64,000 nucleotides of DNA, taken from positions 1 through 64,000 of the forward strand of contig JAUXTN010000219.1 in assembly GCA_030684355.1 (NCBI GenBank). Direction: 5' to 3'. Numbering within the stretch: position 1 is the first letter of the stretch; each line of letters opens with the position of its first letter. Below, piece by piece: positions 23,855 to 33,609 of this stretch. Under the pieces are notes generated by a model. The model saw only the letters and a list, made by a program, of their open reading frames with translations, did not search any database and was not told the origin of the DNA. The translations under genes and the position numbers were made by a program. Origin of the DNA: Pseudomonadota bacterium (lineage in GTDB: Bacteria > Myxococcota_A > UBA796 > SXON01).

Positions 23855-25036
23855 GTGCGTCATCCACGCAAAATCGTCCCATTTTCGTTCCTTTTGATTT
23901 CGTCGCTCGCGGGCGGCGGGCTGGCCTGCAGTGGGCTGTTCCCGGGGTCCGGGAGCGAGGAGCCTGCCGAGGCAGAGGCGGACAAGGGGGGACCTCTGGT
24001 CGAGCTGACGGCCGCGCAGGTCGCGAGCGCGGGGCTCACCAGCGCGCCAGTAGAGGCGCGCGGGGCGTCCGCCACCCTGCGGCTCCCGGGCACGCTCGCG
24101 ACTGACCCGCGGCGCTCTTTTCGCGTCTCCCCCGTCGTGGAGGGCGTCGTCGAGGAAGTGGGGGCGGTCGCCCACGACAGCGTTCGTAAGGGTCAGGTGT
24201 TGGCGCGCTTGCGGAGCTCCGCGCTCGGAGAGGAGCAGGTCGCATGGCTCGAAGCGCGCGCCAACCTCCGACTCGCCACGGCGGACCGAGATCGCAGCGC
24301 CACGCTCCGGAAGGACGGGGTCGTCTCCGAGAGCCAGCTGCTTCGTGTGGAAACCGACTTTCAGCGCGCACAGGTCGCGCTCGCCCAGGCGGATCGCAAG
24401 CTGTCGCTCGCCGGCATGTCCTCCCAGCGCATCGAGGCGCTCGAGGCGACGGATCGTCGCCTAGGCGAGATGACGCTGACGAGCCCCGCCGACGGCGTGG
24501 TCCTCTCATCGTCCGTCTCTCGCGGCCAGGCGCTCGCCGCTGGAGAGGTGGCGTTCGAGGTGGCCGATCTCTCAACTCTCTGGGTCACCGTACACGTCCC
24601 GGTCGTGAGCCTCGCCGAGGTCAGGCCCGGCGCGAAGGCGGTGGTCCGCGTGGGCGGCGGTGGCACCGCAGGCTGGGACGGCGAGGTCGGCTCCCTGGGC
24701 GCGGCGGTGGATGCCACGGACCAGACCGTCGAAGCGCGCGTAGTTGTGGCAAACGAAGCGGGCTTCTTGCGGCCCGGCATGTACGCGGAGGTGGAGGTCG
24801 TCGGGGCGCCCGTCCAGGCGCTCATGGTCTCCTCCGGCGCTCCCTTCACGGTGGGGAACCAGGCGTACGTCTTCCAGAAGGTCGGTGACACCCAGTTCAG
24901 ACCCGTGGCGGTCACGGCGGCGTCGCCCCTCGGCGAATGGACGCCCGTGAGTGGTCCGGGGATCGAGGCCGGCGTCGAGGTCGTCGTCACCGGGGTCGCC
25001 GAGTTGAAGAGCCAGTGGCTCTACGAGGGCGAGTAG
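23855..25036 (+). CDS. RND efflux periplasmic adaptor 2
   Basis: This 393-residue adaptor starts at a GTG with a GGAGA site. A long signal ends in a lipobox-like LACSG (Cys25). It lacks the extra N-terminal domain seen in adaptor 1. The lipoyl segment (SPVVEGVVEEVGAVAHDSVRKG), an alpha hairpin around 125-195, the second lipoyl half (LTSPADGVVLSSSVSRGQ) and a beta barrel with RPGMYAEVEV are all present. First gene of the operon behind P4. Confidence 0.9.
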   Translation: MRHPRKIVPFSFLLISSLAGGGLACSGLFPGSGSEEPAEAEADKGGPLVELTAAQVASAGLTSAPVEARGASATLRLPGTLATDPRRSFRVSPVVEGVVEEVGAVAHDSVRKGQVLARLRSSALGEEQVAWLEARANLRLATADRDRSATLRKDGVVSESQLLRVETDFQRAQVALAQADRKLSLAGMSSQRIEALEATDRRLGEMTLTSPADGVVLSSSVSRGQALAAGEVAFEVADLSTLWVTVHVPVVSLAEVRPGAKAVVRVGGGGTAGWDGEVGSLGAAVDATDQTVEARVVVANEAGFLRPGMYAEVEVVGAPVQALMVSSGAPFTVGNQAYVFQKVGDTQFRPVAVTAASPLGEWTPVSGPGIEAGVEVVVTGVAELKSQWLYEGE

Positions 25037-28000
25037 ATGATCGCCTCCCTTGTTCGAGCGGCGCTCGTCCAGCGGGTCATGGTGCTCGCTCTGGTGCTCG
25101 CCATCATCGCGGGCGGCGTCTGGGCGTTCCAGGGCCTCGCCATCGACGCCTTCCCCGACATCTCGGCCACGCAGGTGCAGATCGTCGTGAAGGCGCCGGG
25201 CATGTCTCCGACCGAGGTCGAGCAGCGCATCAGCATGCCGATCGAGCGGGAGATGCAGGGCATTCCCCGCCAGACGGTGCTCCGGTCCACGACCAAGTTC
25301 GCGATCACCAACATCATCATGGACTTCGAGGACGGCACCGACATCTATTGGGCCCGCGGACAGGTAACCGAGCGCCTCAACGCGCTCTGGGGGGATCTGC
25401 CCGAGGGTGTGGAAGGCGGCCTCGGACCCATTACCAGCCCGCTCGGAGAGATGTACATCTACCGGGTTGAGGGGGAAGGCTACTCGGTAGAGGAGCTGCG
25501 CACGCTCCAGGACTGGGTCATCCGGCCGCGCCTGCGGACGGTGGACGGTGTCGCGGACGTCAACTCGTCCGGCGGCCGGGTGCGCGCGTACGAGGTCGAG
25601 GCGGATCCGGATCGCCTCGCTGCCCGCGGGCTCGGGCTCGCCGAGCTGGAGGACGCGCTCGCCGCCAACAACCGCAACGCCGGCGGCGGTCGCATCGATC
25701 GGAACAACGAGATGATCCTCGTGCGTACCGAAGGCAACCTGCAAGGAATCGAAGACATCGAGCAGGTCACGGTCGCGACGCGCGACGGCGTGCCCATCCT
25801 GGTGCGGGACGTGGCGACGGTGGGCATCGGTGCGCTCACTCCGAACGGAGGGGTGACGGCGAACGGAGAGGGAACGGTAGTCGCTGGCATCGCCCTGTTG
25901 CGCAAGGGAGCCAACACGCGCGCGGCGGTCGAAGGCGTGAAGCGCGAGGTCGAGGAGCTCGCCTCGGTGCTGCCCGAGGGGGTCCGGATCGTCCCGATCT
26001 ACGACCGCACCGAGCTCATCGAGGCGGCCGTAGGCACGGTGGAGAAGGCGCTCACCGAGGCTGTCGTGCTCGTGCTGATCGTGCTCGTGGTCATGCTCGG
26101 AAACCTGCGTAGCGCCCTCACCACCGCGGTCATCCTTCCCCTGTCGGTGTTGACCACCTTCATCCTCATGCGGATCTTCGGGGTAACCGCCAACCTGATG
26201 TCGTTGGGCGGGCTCGCCATCGCGATCGGCATCCTCGTGGACGCGGCGGTGGTCATTGTCGAGAACGTGCAGACGCAGCTCGGACGGGCGCCCAAGGGGG
26301 TCGATCGCCTGCACGTCGTCTACCGGGCAACCACCGAGGTCGCCGTTCCGGTGGTTTCGGGCGTGCTCATCATCATCCTCGTCTTCCTTCCCCTGTTCAG
26401 CCTGACTGGGCTGGAAGGCAAGATGTTCCTCCCACTGGCGCTCACGATCTGCATCGCGCTCGCCAGCTCCCTCGTGCTCTCGCTCACCGTCATTCCGGTC
26501 CTCGCGAGCGTGCTGATGCGCGGGGAAGGCGAGGAGCACGGGCGCGTGCAGCGCTTCCTGACGGCGGTGTACGCCCCGGTCGTCGATTGGGCGCTCCGTT
26601 GGCGCGCCCTTGCCGTCACGGGCGGCGTCCTGGGCCTCGGGCTCGCCGCGTTGCTGTTCACGCGAATCGGAAGCGAGTTCATGCCTTCATTGGACGAGGG
26701 CTCGACCATCCTCATCATCGAGAAGCTGCCGAGCGTCTCGCTGGATCGCTCGCTCGCTCTCGACGCGCCCTTTCAGCGGGCGATGATGGAGCTGCCCGAG
26801 GTCACCGGCGTGTTCTCCCGCACCGGCGTCGATGAGCTGGGGATGGACCCGATGGGCCTGTACCAGACCGACAACTTCGTCCTGACTCGGCCGCGCTCGG
26901 AGTGGAAGATCACGCCGGAGCAATTCCAGGAGAACCTCCGCGAGAAGATGGGAGGGTTCATCGGTATCGTGCTCGCCTTCACCCAGCCGATCGACATGCG
27001 CGTATCCGAGATGCTCACCGGCGTACGCGCGGCGATGTCCATCCGGCTCTTCGGTGACGACCTCCTGGTGCTGGAGGAGAAGGCCAAGGAGATCGAGGCG
27101 ATGCTCGGTAATGTCGAGGGTGCGATCGACATCTTCCGGGGGCAGATCTTCGGGCAGGGCTACCTTCAGATCGACATCCGCCACGAGGCGATCGCGCGCT
27201 TCGGGCTGTCCGCAGAGGACATCAACGGCCTTGTCGAGACCGCCGTGGCGGGGCGCCCCGTCACGGAGGTGCTGGAGAACGAGCGTCGCATCAGCGTGCT
27301 CCTGCGCTACCCGAAGGCGGCCCGCGACACGCCGCAGGCCATCGGGGCGATGCTGGTCGCAACACCCACGGGCGAGCGGGTGCCGCTCAGCGCGCTCGCC
27401 GACATCCGCGAAGTGGACGGTCCGGTGCAGATCTCGCGCGAATCTGCACGGCGCTCAGTCGTCGTGCAGGCGAACGTCGAGGGGCGCGACGTTGTCGGCT
27501 TCGTGGAGGAGGTTCGTGCGCGCCTCGAGAAGGATGTCCCGCTTCCGCAGGGCTACTACGTGACCTTCGGCGGGCAGTTCGAGAACCAGCAGCGGGCGGC
27601 CGAGCGGCTCGGAATCGTGGTTCCCATCTCCATCACGCTCATCTTTCTGATGTTGTTCACCACCTTCGGATCGGTGCGGCAGGCTGGCTTGATCCTGCTG
27701 AATGTGCCGTTCGGGCTCATCGGCGGCGTGATCAGCCTCTTTCTCTCCGGCCTGTACATGTCGGTGCCGGCCTCCGTCGGGTTCATCACGCTGTTCGGGG
27801 TGGCGGTCCTCAACGGAGTCGTGATGGTGACGTACTTCAACCAGCTCCGCGCTTCGGGCAGGAGCCTCGATGAGGCGGTGCGGGAGGGAGCCGTTCGTCG
27901 GCTCCGCCCCGTGTTGCTCACCGCGATGATCGCGAGCCTCGGGCTGGTGCCGATGCTGCTCGCAACCGGGCCTGGCTCCGAGATCCAGCGCCCGCTCGCG

Positions 28001-28120
28001 GTGGTCGTCATCGGCGGGCTGTTCAGTTCGACTCTCCTCACCCTGGTGCTTCTCCCGACGCTTTACGCATGGCTCGAAGGGCGAGCGGAGCGCCGGCTCA
28101 CCGTCGAGATCACCCCATGA
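25037..28120 (+). CDS. Heavy-metal RND efflux pump 2 (CusA-like signature)
   Basis: This 1027-residue HME-RND pump has IDAFPDISATQVQI near 36 and LGNLRSALTTAVILPLS in TM3. The TM4 signature is AIGILVDAAVVIVEN at 396-410, the CusA-type pattern with a single Asp and a Glu rather than the CzcA triad. It follows the adaptor without a gap, and its stop overlaps the DUF3240 gene (ATGA). A monovalent metal (Cu or Ag) is suggested by the TM4 pattern, but this is inference. Confidence 0.92.
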   Translation: MIASLVRAALVQRVMVLALVLAIIAGGVWAFQGLAIDAFPDISATQVQIVVKAPGMSPTEVEQRISMPIEREMQGIPRQTVLRSTTKFAITNIIMDFEDGTDIYWARGQVTERLNALWGDLPEGVEGGLGPITSPLGEMYIYRVEGEGYSVEELRTLQDWVIRPRLRTVDGVADVNSSGGRVRAYEVEADPDRLAARGLGLAELEDALAANNRNAGGGRIDRNNEMILVRTEGNLQGIEDIEQVTVATRDGVPILVRDVATVGIGALTPNGGVTANGEGTVVAGIALLRKGANTRAAVEGVKREVEELASVLPEGVRIVPIYDRTELIEAAVGTVEKALTEAVVLVLIVLVVMLGNLRSALTTAVILPLSVLTTFILMRIFGVTANLMSLGGLAIAIGILVDAAVVIVENVQTQLGRAPKGVDRLHVVYRATTEVAVPVVSGVLIIILVFLPLFSLTGLEGKMFLPLALTICIALASSLVLSLTVIPVLASVLMRGEGEEHGRVQRFLTAVYAPVVDWALRWRALAVTGGVLGLGLAALLFTRIGSEFMPSLDEGSTILIIEKLPSVSLDRSLALDAPFQRAMMELPEVTGVFSRTGVDELGMDPMGLYQTDNFVLTRPRSEWKITPEQFQENLREKMGGFIGIVLAFTQPIDMRVSEMLTGVRAAMSIRLFGDDLLVLEEKAKEIEAMLGNVEGAIDIFRGQIFGQGYLQIDIRHEAIARFGLSAEDINGLVETAVAGRPVTEVLENERRISVLLRYPKAARDTPQAIGAMLVATPTGERVPLSALADIREVDGPVQISRESARRSVVVQANVEGRDVVGFVEEVRARLEKDVPLPQGYYVTFGGQFENQQRAAERLGIVVPISITLIFLMLFTTFGSVRQAGLILLNVPFGLIGGVISLFLSGLYMSVPASVGFITLFGVAVLNGVVMVTYFNQLRASGRSLDEAVREGAVRRLRPVLLTAMIASLGLVPMLLATGPGSEIQRPLAVVVIGGLFSSTLLTLVLLPTLYAWLEGRAERRLTVEITP

Positions 28121-28422
28121 AGAACCTCGTCCTGATCGTCAATACGAGCGTGGTCCAGTCGATCACCGACCAGCTTCGGGCGCTAGACGTTCCGGGGTTC
28201 ACGGTGTCCCACGTCGAGGGGCACGGCGCCCACACCGCCGCGGATCAGTTCCTGTCCGCGCGGGACCGGGTCGTCGGATTCGTCCCGCGGGTCCGGGTCG
28301 ATGTCGTGCTTCCGGCGGAACGCGTAGACGCAGTCCTGGATGCCCTCCGCCAGCCGGGCGCCGGCCTCGCCGGGCACGGCGTCTACTGGGTCGCTCCCGT
28401 CGAACAGTTCGGCCAGTTCTAA
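28117..28422 (+). CDS. DUF3240 PII-like small protein
   Basis: This 101-residue protein, MKNLVLIVNTSVVQSITDQL..., contains FTVSHVEGHG and RDRVVGFVPRVRVDVVLP, features of DUF3240. Members have a ferredoxin-like, PII-related fold and are typically encoded next to CusA/CzcA pumps, where a regulatory role is assumed. The ATG at 28117 overlaps the pump stop, which excludes the longer frame from 28069. Confidence 0.85.
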   Translation: MKNLVLIVNTSVVQSITDQLRALDVPGFTVSHVEGHGAHTAADQFLSARDRVVGFVPRVRVDVVLPAERVDAVLDALRQPGAGLAGHGVYWVAPVEQFGQF

Positions 28423-28442
28423 GGTCGCCACCGGAGACCCCG

Positions 28443-29615
28443 ATGTTCCCACTCCTGACCCTGCTCATGACCCCGCTGATCTCACTCGCCGTCGCTGCGG
28501 AGCTCACGCCTTCCGAAGCGGTACGCGCAGCGCTGGCGAACGACCCGGAGCTCGCGGCACGACGCGCCGATGTAGAGGCTGCCACCGGCCTGCGGCGAGA
28601 GAGCGGCTTCCTGCGTTACAACCCCGAGGTAGACCTGTCGGTCTCGACGGACGGCAGCAGGCTCACGGGCTCGATCGTGCAGCCGCTGTCGATCACCGGC
28701 GAGGGTTTCAGCGCGGCGCGAAGCGCCCGCGCGGGCCTGGATGCGGCGGAGGCCGGCGCCGAGCGCGCACGCTTCGAGACGGCCGCCGCGACGCGACGCG
28801 CGTACGCACGCGCGGTGGTCGCGCGAGAGCAGCTCCGCTTCGCCGAGAACGACCGGGAGCTGCTCGCGCGGCTACGTGGGATCGCCGAAGCGCGGCTCAG
28901 CGCCGGCGAAGGGATCGATCTCGACCTGCGCCTGTCCCGCCTCGAAGAGGCCCGCGCGATGGCAGCCTGGCTGGATGCGCAGGCGGAGGCCTCCGCGGCG
29001 GATTCCGATCTGTCGGCGCTCATCGGCATGACACCCGACGAGCTGGCGAGGGATCCGTTGACCGCTGGGCCGGCCGATTCAGGGGCCCAGAGCCCGCGGT
29101 CCGATGTGGTGGCCGCTGAAGCGGCGACACGGTCGGCGCGCGCCGCGCTCTCCCGCGAACGCGCCGCTGTGCTCCCCGCGGTCGGGTTGGGCGCCTTCTA
29201 CGAGGCCGACGCCGGCAGCACGATCTTCGGGCCAGCCCTGACGGTCCAGGTGCCGCTCTGGAACCGGAACCAGTCGGGCGTCGGCGCCGCGCGGGGCAAC
29301 CTCGGGCTCGCGGAGTCCGTGGAGGCGTCCACCGCGGCCCGCGCAGCTACCGAGGAGGCGCGCAGCGCCGAGCGGCTGCGCGTCGCGGAAGAGTCGCTCA
29401 CGACGCTCGCACCGGACATCGACGCCGAGGCAGCGCCCGCGCTCCGAGCGATCGAGGCGTTGTTCACCTCGGGGGAGGCCAACCTGTCGGACACCCTGCT
29501 GCTCAGGTCCCGTGTGGTCGAGGGGCAGCGGGCATGGATCGATGCGCGCGCGGCCGTGGCCGTGGCCCGGATCGACGTCGCCCTCGCTCGCCAATCGGAG
29601 AGCCTTCTACCATGA
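28443..29615 (+). CDS. TolC-family outer-membrane factor 2
   Basis: This 390-residue protein has a clear signal peptide (MFPLLTLLMTPLISLAVAA) and then LTPSEAVRAALANDPELAAR. The two helical repeats and barrel strands are present, for example VGLGAFYEADAG and LTVQVPLWNRNQSG. It completes tripartite system 2. It is shorter than typical TolC, as are the two relatives in this window. Confidence 0.88.
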   Translation: MFPLLTLLMTPLISLAVAAELTPSEAVRAALANDPELAARRADVEAATGLRRESGFLRYNPEVDLSVSTDGSRLTGSIVQPLSITGEGFSAARSARAGLDAAEAGAERARFETAAATRRAYARAVVAREQLRFAENDRELLARLRGIAEARLSAGEGIDLDLRLSRLEEARAMAAWLDAQAEASAADSDLSALIGMTPDELARDPLTAGPADSGAQSPRSDVVAAEAATRSARAALSRERAAVLPAVGLGAFYEADAGSTIFGPALTVQVPLWNRNQSGVGAARGNLGLAESVEASTAARAATEEARSAERLRVAEESLTTLAPDIDAEAAPALRAIEALFTSGEANLSDTLLLRSRVVEGQRAWIDARAAVAVARIDVALARQSESLLP

Positions 29616-29650
29616 CCCAAATCTCGCGCCTCGTTCCAGGAGCTGACCCG

Positions 29651-30355
29651 ATGAATCGTCCCGTACCTCCCGCTCGCATTGGGCTGCTCGCCGCGGCGCT
29701 CGCCGTGCTGATCCTCGCACCCTCCACCGCGCTCGCGCACGGCGTCGCGCACGGTGACCAGCTCTTCATCGAGAACAGCGCCGGGAGCCAGATCGTCCCG
29801 TTCATCTACCTGGGCGCCAAGCACATGGTGACCGGGTACGACCACCTCCTCTTCCTCGTCGGCGTCATCTTCTTCCTCTACCGGATGAAGGAGGTCGCGG
29901 TTTACGTGTCGCTGTTCGCGGTGGGACACAGCGCCACGCTGCTCTACGGCGTGCTCAGCGGAACCAACGTCAACCCCTACATCGTCGATGCCATCATCGG
30001 CTTCTCGGTCGTCTACAAGGGGCTCGACAATATGGGCGCCTTCCAGCGGTGGTTCGGCTTTCAGCCCAACACCAAGGCTGCAGTGCTCATCTTCGGGCTG
30101 TTCCACGGCTTCGGCCTCGCGACCAAATTGCAGGACTTTGCCCTGTCGAAGGACGGGCTCGTCGGGAACATCCTCGCCTTCAACGTCGGGGTCGAGATCG
30201 GGCAGTTCCTGGCTCTGGGAATGGTGCTCATCGGCATGGGCTACTGGCGTCGTACCGCGGCCTTCGGACGCCACGCGTTCGCGGCGAACGCGGCGCTCAT
30301 CGTGGCTGGGCTCGCCCTCGTCGTCTACCAGACCAACGGCTTCCTCAACTCGTGA
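29651..30355 (+). CDS. HupE/UreJ-family membrane protein
   Basis: The ATG at 29651, with CAGGAG upstream, gives 234 residues with a signal peptide ending in ALA and an exported HGVAHGD start. The family motif LGAKHMVTGYDHLLFLVGV and GHSATLLYG follow, plus about six membrane helices. An upstream ATG at 29612 overlaps the TolC stop and cannot be excluded. HupE/UreJ-type proteins are putative Ni/Co or other metal permeases. Behind an RND operon it probably imports or exports the same metals. A degraded copy lies at 14880. Confidence 0.85.
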   Translation: MNRPVPPARIGLLAAALAVLILAPSTALAHGVAHGDQLFIENSAGSQIVPFIYLGAKHMVTGYDHLLFLVGVIFFLYRMKEVAVYVSLFAVGHSATLLYGVLSGTNVNPYIVDAIIGFSVVYKGLDNMGAFQRWFGFQPNTKAAVLIFGLFHGFGLATKLQDFALSKDGLVGNILAFNVGVEIGQFLALGMVLIGMGYWRRTAAFGRHAFAANAALIVAGLALVVYQTNGFLNS

Positions 30356-30369
30356 CCACGGAAGAAACG

Positions 30370-30981
30370 ATGAACAACCCCATCAAGGTCGATCCGAACC
30401 TGCTCCCCACCCTCCAGGAGCTCTACAGGGCCACGGTCGGCGCCCTTATCGTGGCATCGATCCTCCTGGTCACTGCAGTGCTTCCCGCGGAGGCGGGGAT
30501 CGATCCGACGGGCATCGGGGGCGTTCTGGGGTTGACTGCGCTCGGCGAGCTCAAGCGCGACGGCGCGGCCCCCCCCACGGCGAAGGCTGCGCCGCAGCCC
30601 GTGGTCGCAACTGCCACTGTCGCAGCCCCTGTCGCCGCGCCGCCGGCGGCCGCGTACGCCTTTCGAAGCGACGAGATGACGCTCACGCTCCGGCCGAGCG
30701 AAGGCTTGGAGGTCAAGGCGACCATGCGCGCCGGCGACCAGATGGTGTATTCGTGGACGGCGGACAAGGGTGAGCTCTTCTTCGACTTCCACGGCGATCC
30801 CAAGGGTGCGGCTGCCGACGTGTTCACGAGCTACGAGAAGGGCTCGAAGAGCGCCGCGCAGGGCGAATTCGAGGCCTCGTTCGAGGGCGTACACGGCTGG
30901 TACTGGAAGAACCGCACCTCCGAAACCATCTCGCTTCAACTGAAGACGAGCGGCATCTACGAAAAGATCGCACGCAAGTAG
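30370..30981 (+). CDS. Transmembrane anchor protein of metal efflux clusters
   Basis: This 203-residue protein opens with LLPTLQELYRATVGALIVA and VTAVLPAEAGIDPTGIGGVL, a single membrane helix and a conserved PAExGIDPTG motif. That pattern belongs to a family called transmembrane anchor protein that often follows HupE genes in czc-type clusters. A Pro/Ala-rich linker (about 63-98) leads to a soluble beta domain ending in GVHGWYWKNRTSETISLQL. It is a membrane-anchored periplasmic protein; biochemical role unknown. Confidence 0.8.
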   Translation: MNNPIKVDPNLLPTLQELYRATVGALIVASILLVTAVLPAEAGIDPTGIGGVLGLTALGELKRDGAAPPTAKAAPQPVVATATVAAPVAAPPAAAYAFRSDEMTLTLRPSEGLEVKATMRAGDQMVYSWTADKGELFFDFHGDPKGAAADVFTSYEKGSKSAAQGEFEASFEGVHGWYWKNRTSETISLQLKTSGIYEKIARK

Positions 30982-31016
30982 TGTTCCGACGGTCAACCCA
31001 CATTCCGGAGTCTGCA

Positions 31017-31466
31017 ATGAAGGTTTTTCCCTTGGCCATGCTGGCTGCTCTCGTCCTCTCCGCCCCCGCGTTCGCCCATCCCTCGGGCCACGACGGCGGC
31101 GACTACTACCGCCCGTCCTCCACGGCGGCCGCGCCGGCGCCGACCGTCATCCCCGCGACCTACCCCGAAGTCGTCGCGGCCCTCCGTGAGCGGGCAACGG
31201 CTGCCGGCGTCGCCCTCGACGGCCAGAAGATCGTTGACGTGCGTCGGGCCGTCACAGCCCTCACCGATCTGTCGGCGGCGCTCCCGGCAAAGGCCACGGG
31301 GCTCTCCGCGGCGGCGAAGGCGACCGTGGCGCAGAAGGCCACGAGCCTCAAGACGAACATCGACGCGCTCCTCATCGCGGCGGACAAGGGCAACGTCTCG
31401 AACGGCAAGGCCGCGTTGGCGGGCATCCAGGCCGACCTCGACGCGCTCGGCCCCTTGGCGAAGTAG
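31017..31466 (+). CDS. Small exported helical protein of the metal operon
   Basis: This 149-residue protein starts MKVFPLAMLAALVLSAPAFA, a clean signal peptide cleaved after AFA. It continues with HPSGHDGGDYY, a His/Asp/Tyr N-terminus that could bind metal. The remainder is Ala-rich and helical (TAYPEVV-like start, then repeated AT/AK helices). It is the last gene of the P4 operon. I do not recognise a named family. Confidence 0.7.
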   Translation: MKVFPLAMLAALVLSAPAFAHPSGHDGGDYYRPSSTAAAPAPTVIPATYPEVVAALRERATAAGVALDGQKIVDVRRAVTALTDLSAALPAKATGLSAAAKATVAQKATSLKTNIDALLIAADKGNVSNGKAALAGIQADLDALGPLAK

Positions 31467-31498
31467 CCAGGCCCCCCGCCGGGCGCTCGGCGCGAAGC

Positions 31499-33016
31499 TC
31501 AGTACGGACGGAACAGATACGCGGCGCCGGAGAAAGCCTCTCCGGCGTCGCTGTAGGGCGCCCCCACCAGCAGCTCGGGCATCCCGTCCCCATCGGTGTC
31601 CCCGCCGGCCGCCACAGCCCGCCCGGCGATGCCCGCCGGGGCGTCACCAAGCCACGCGGCGTCGGCATCCGCGAGCAGACGGGCTCCGGTGTCGAGGGGA
31701 CCGAGGAATACGAAGGCGCCTCCCGTCTCGGCGCCGAGGCTCGCGTGCCCGTAGGCGCCGATCACTACGTCGACCCGGCCGTCTCCGTTCAGGTCCGAGG
31801 TGTCGAGGACCGCGCCGGCCTGGTCGCCCACGGCGTCCCCGGAGAACGAGACGTCGGCGTCGTTGAGCGTCAGGGCTCCTGCGGCGGCCGGTCCATGCAG
31901 GACCCACACCGTGCCCGCACCCGCCATGTTGCCGGCCACGAGTACGTCCGCGTACCCGTCGGCGTCGAGGTCCCCTGCGGAGCTCACGTTGTCTCCGACG
32001 CCGGCGCCCGCAGCGCCTCCGAACCAACGCCGGTCCGCGTCCCCGAAGGAGTGGTCGCCGGAGACGGGGCCGAAGAACAGCGCCACCTCCCCCGTGTCGA
32101 GCGCGCCTTCGTTCGCGCCGTTCGCCCCGAGCACCACGTCGTCGAAGCCGTCCCCGTCGAAGTCTCCCGCGCCCGCCAACGCCGCGCCGACGCCGTCGCC
32201 CGCCGCCGGCGCCCCATGTGGCGGGGCCTCGGAGTCGCCCCCGTCCCCTTCGTCCCCAGCTCCCAGGAACCGCGCGTCTGCCTCGGCGAGAGAGTGGACT
32301 CCAGCCTCGACTGGGCCGTGCACCAGGTAGACCGCCCCAGCGCCGCTGCCTCCAGTCGACTGTTTGACGGCGCCGACGAGGAAATCGGCATGCCCGTTCC
32401 CATCGACATCGCCCGCGGAGGAGAGCGCGCTCCCGGCCCAGTCCCCCTCCGCCTCGCCCAGCCAGGAGGCGAACGCCGCTTCTGTAAGCGCGAATCGACC
32501 GGCCCGGGGCGGGCCGGCGAGGACGTAGGCGCGGCCCGCGTAGGAGCCAGCCTCGCCGTCGCCTATCGCGCCCACGAGGAGGTCGGACACGCCATCCCCG
32601 GTCAGGTCGGGGAGGGCCGTCAGCGCGTAGCCGGCGTACTCCGTCGCGTTGGGCGACTCGTAGCAGGTCGTCGCGTCCGCGTAGGCCAGGTCTCCGCCCG
32701 TGATGGTCGCACCAGGGAAGACGCAGACGCTCCCGCGGAAGGAGGCGGCGACGACCAGCTCGTCCAGCCCGTCCCCGTCCATGTCGTCGGCGAAGTCGAG
32801 GGCGTTTCCGACGGCGTCGGCCGACGCGCCCACGATGCGAAGGTCGGCGTCGCTTACGAGGCCGCCAGGGCCCGGCAGCTCGGTGTCGGTGTCCCCGCTG
32901 TCACCCGAGTCATCGGGCTCGGTGGTGTCGGTGTCCGCGGTGTCGGAACCCTCGTCCGGCTTGGACGGTTCGGGGGGCGGGGAGCATGCCAGCGTGAGCA
33001 GGAGGGTCGTGATCAT
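31499..33016 (-). CDS. FG-GAP/integrin-alpha repeat lipoprotein 1
   Basis: This 505-residue protein starts MITTLLLTLACSPPP, with lipobox Cys11, then an Asp/Thr-rich linker. Seven FG-GAP blades follow, each with a DxDGDGxxD calcium loop followed by hydrophobic VGA, for example DMDGDGLDELVVAA, DVDGNGHADFLVGA and DTDGDGMPELLVGA. It is predicted to form a Ca-stabilised beta-propeller on the cell surface or in the periplasm. It is convergent with the RND operon. Relatives are at 47772-49253 and, truncated, at 17707-18803. Confidence 0.85.
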   Translation of the reverse strand: MITTLLLTLACSPPPEPSKPDEGSDTADTDTTEPDDSGDSGDTDTELPGPGGLVSDADLRIVGASADAVGNALDFADDMDGDGLDELVVAASFRGSVCVFPGATITGGDLAYADATTCYESPNATEYAGYALTALPDLTGDGVSDLLVGAIGDGEAGSYAGRAYVLAGPPRAGRFALTEAAFASWLGEAEGDWAGSALSSAGDVDGNGHADFLVGAVKQSTGGSGAGAVYLVHGPVEAGVHSLAEADARFLGAGDEGDGGDSEAPPHGAPAAGDGVGAALAGAGDFDGDGFDDVVLGANGANEGALDTGEVALFFGPVSGDHSFGDADRRWFGGAAGAGVGDNVSSAGDLDADGYADVLVAGNMAGAGTVWVLHGPAAAGALTLNDADVSFSGDAVGDQAGAVLDTSDLNGDGRVDVVIGAYGHASLGAETGGAFVFLGPLDTGARLLADADAAWLGDAPAGIAGRAVAAGGDTDGDGMPELLVGAPYSDAGEAFSGAAYLFRPY

Positions 33017-33053
33017 CGGGCGGAGCGTATCTCCGCGCGATCGGCGCGGGCGT

Positions 33054-33278
33054 TCACGTCGCGGTGAGCACCAGCCCCACGCCCCCCGCCGCGATGATGA
33101 TCAACGGCTCCGGCGCCTTCTTCACGTACGTCATGGCGACGAGGGCGAGCACCGCGATGAGCGCGGTCGGCACGTCGATGATGGCCCGCTTCCCGAGCAC
33201 GAACGCCGCACCGGCGATGGCGCCGGACGCCGCGGCCGTCACGCCGTCCACGAAGGCCTTGAGTCGCACGTTCTTGGC
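33054..33278 (-). pseudogene. chrA: C-terminal remnant of chromate transporter chrA
   Basis: The minus-strand frame carries KAFVDGVTAAASGAIAGAAF and DVPTALIAVLALVAMTYVKK, followed by PEPLII and a stop at 33054. This is the last membrane repeat of CHR-family chromate transporters. Homology ends near 33278, upstream of which the frame is unrelated. At most 75 of about 400 codons remain, so it cannot function. Confidence 0.7.
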
Positions 33279-33329
33279 GTGTTGGTCAATGCTCATCTGG
33301 GGGGTGGGAAGCTGAGTGGCCAGCTGGCG

Positions 33330-33593
33330 ACCGTAACGGACACACAGGTAGAATCGGTAGACCTCTGGTGCCCGGACAGGATCGTATCCGCGCCGTCTGA
33401 TGCCGCGTTGCAGCCCCTCGCGGAGATCATCCACGACATCGACCTGAAGGACAGCAAGTACGGCCGGCCTAAAGCGGCGGGGGTCGCCATGCTCGTCGAG
33501 GCCATCGCTGCGGCACATGGCAGCGATGAGGAGCGGCTCCTTCGGGCGTCGGCGGTGCTGGACGATGTATGGGTGTTGGGGAGCCGAGGGTAG
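33330..33593 (+). pseudogene. chrB: C-terminal remnant of chromate-resistance gene chrB
   Basis: The plus-strand frame ends with AEIIHDIDLKDSKYGRPKAA, GVAMLVEAIAAAHGSDEERL and SAVLDDVWVLG before the TAG at 33591. This matches the C-terminal helical domain of ChrB. The front two thirds of the gene is absent. It points away from the chrA remnant, whereas intact chrBA genes lie in the same direction, so the locus has been rearranged. Confidence 0.55.
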
Positions 33594-33609
33594 CGAGCGG
33601 CCAGCCCCC

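Noticed and set aside
31100..31120. GACTACTACC as a fifth BlaI-type operator
   Set aside because: No second arm at the right distance and no -35; it encodes DYYR in an exported protein.
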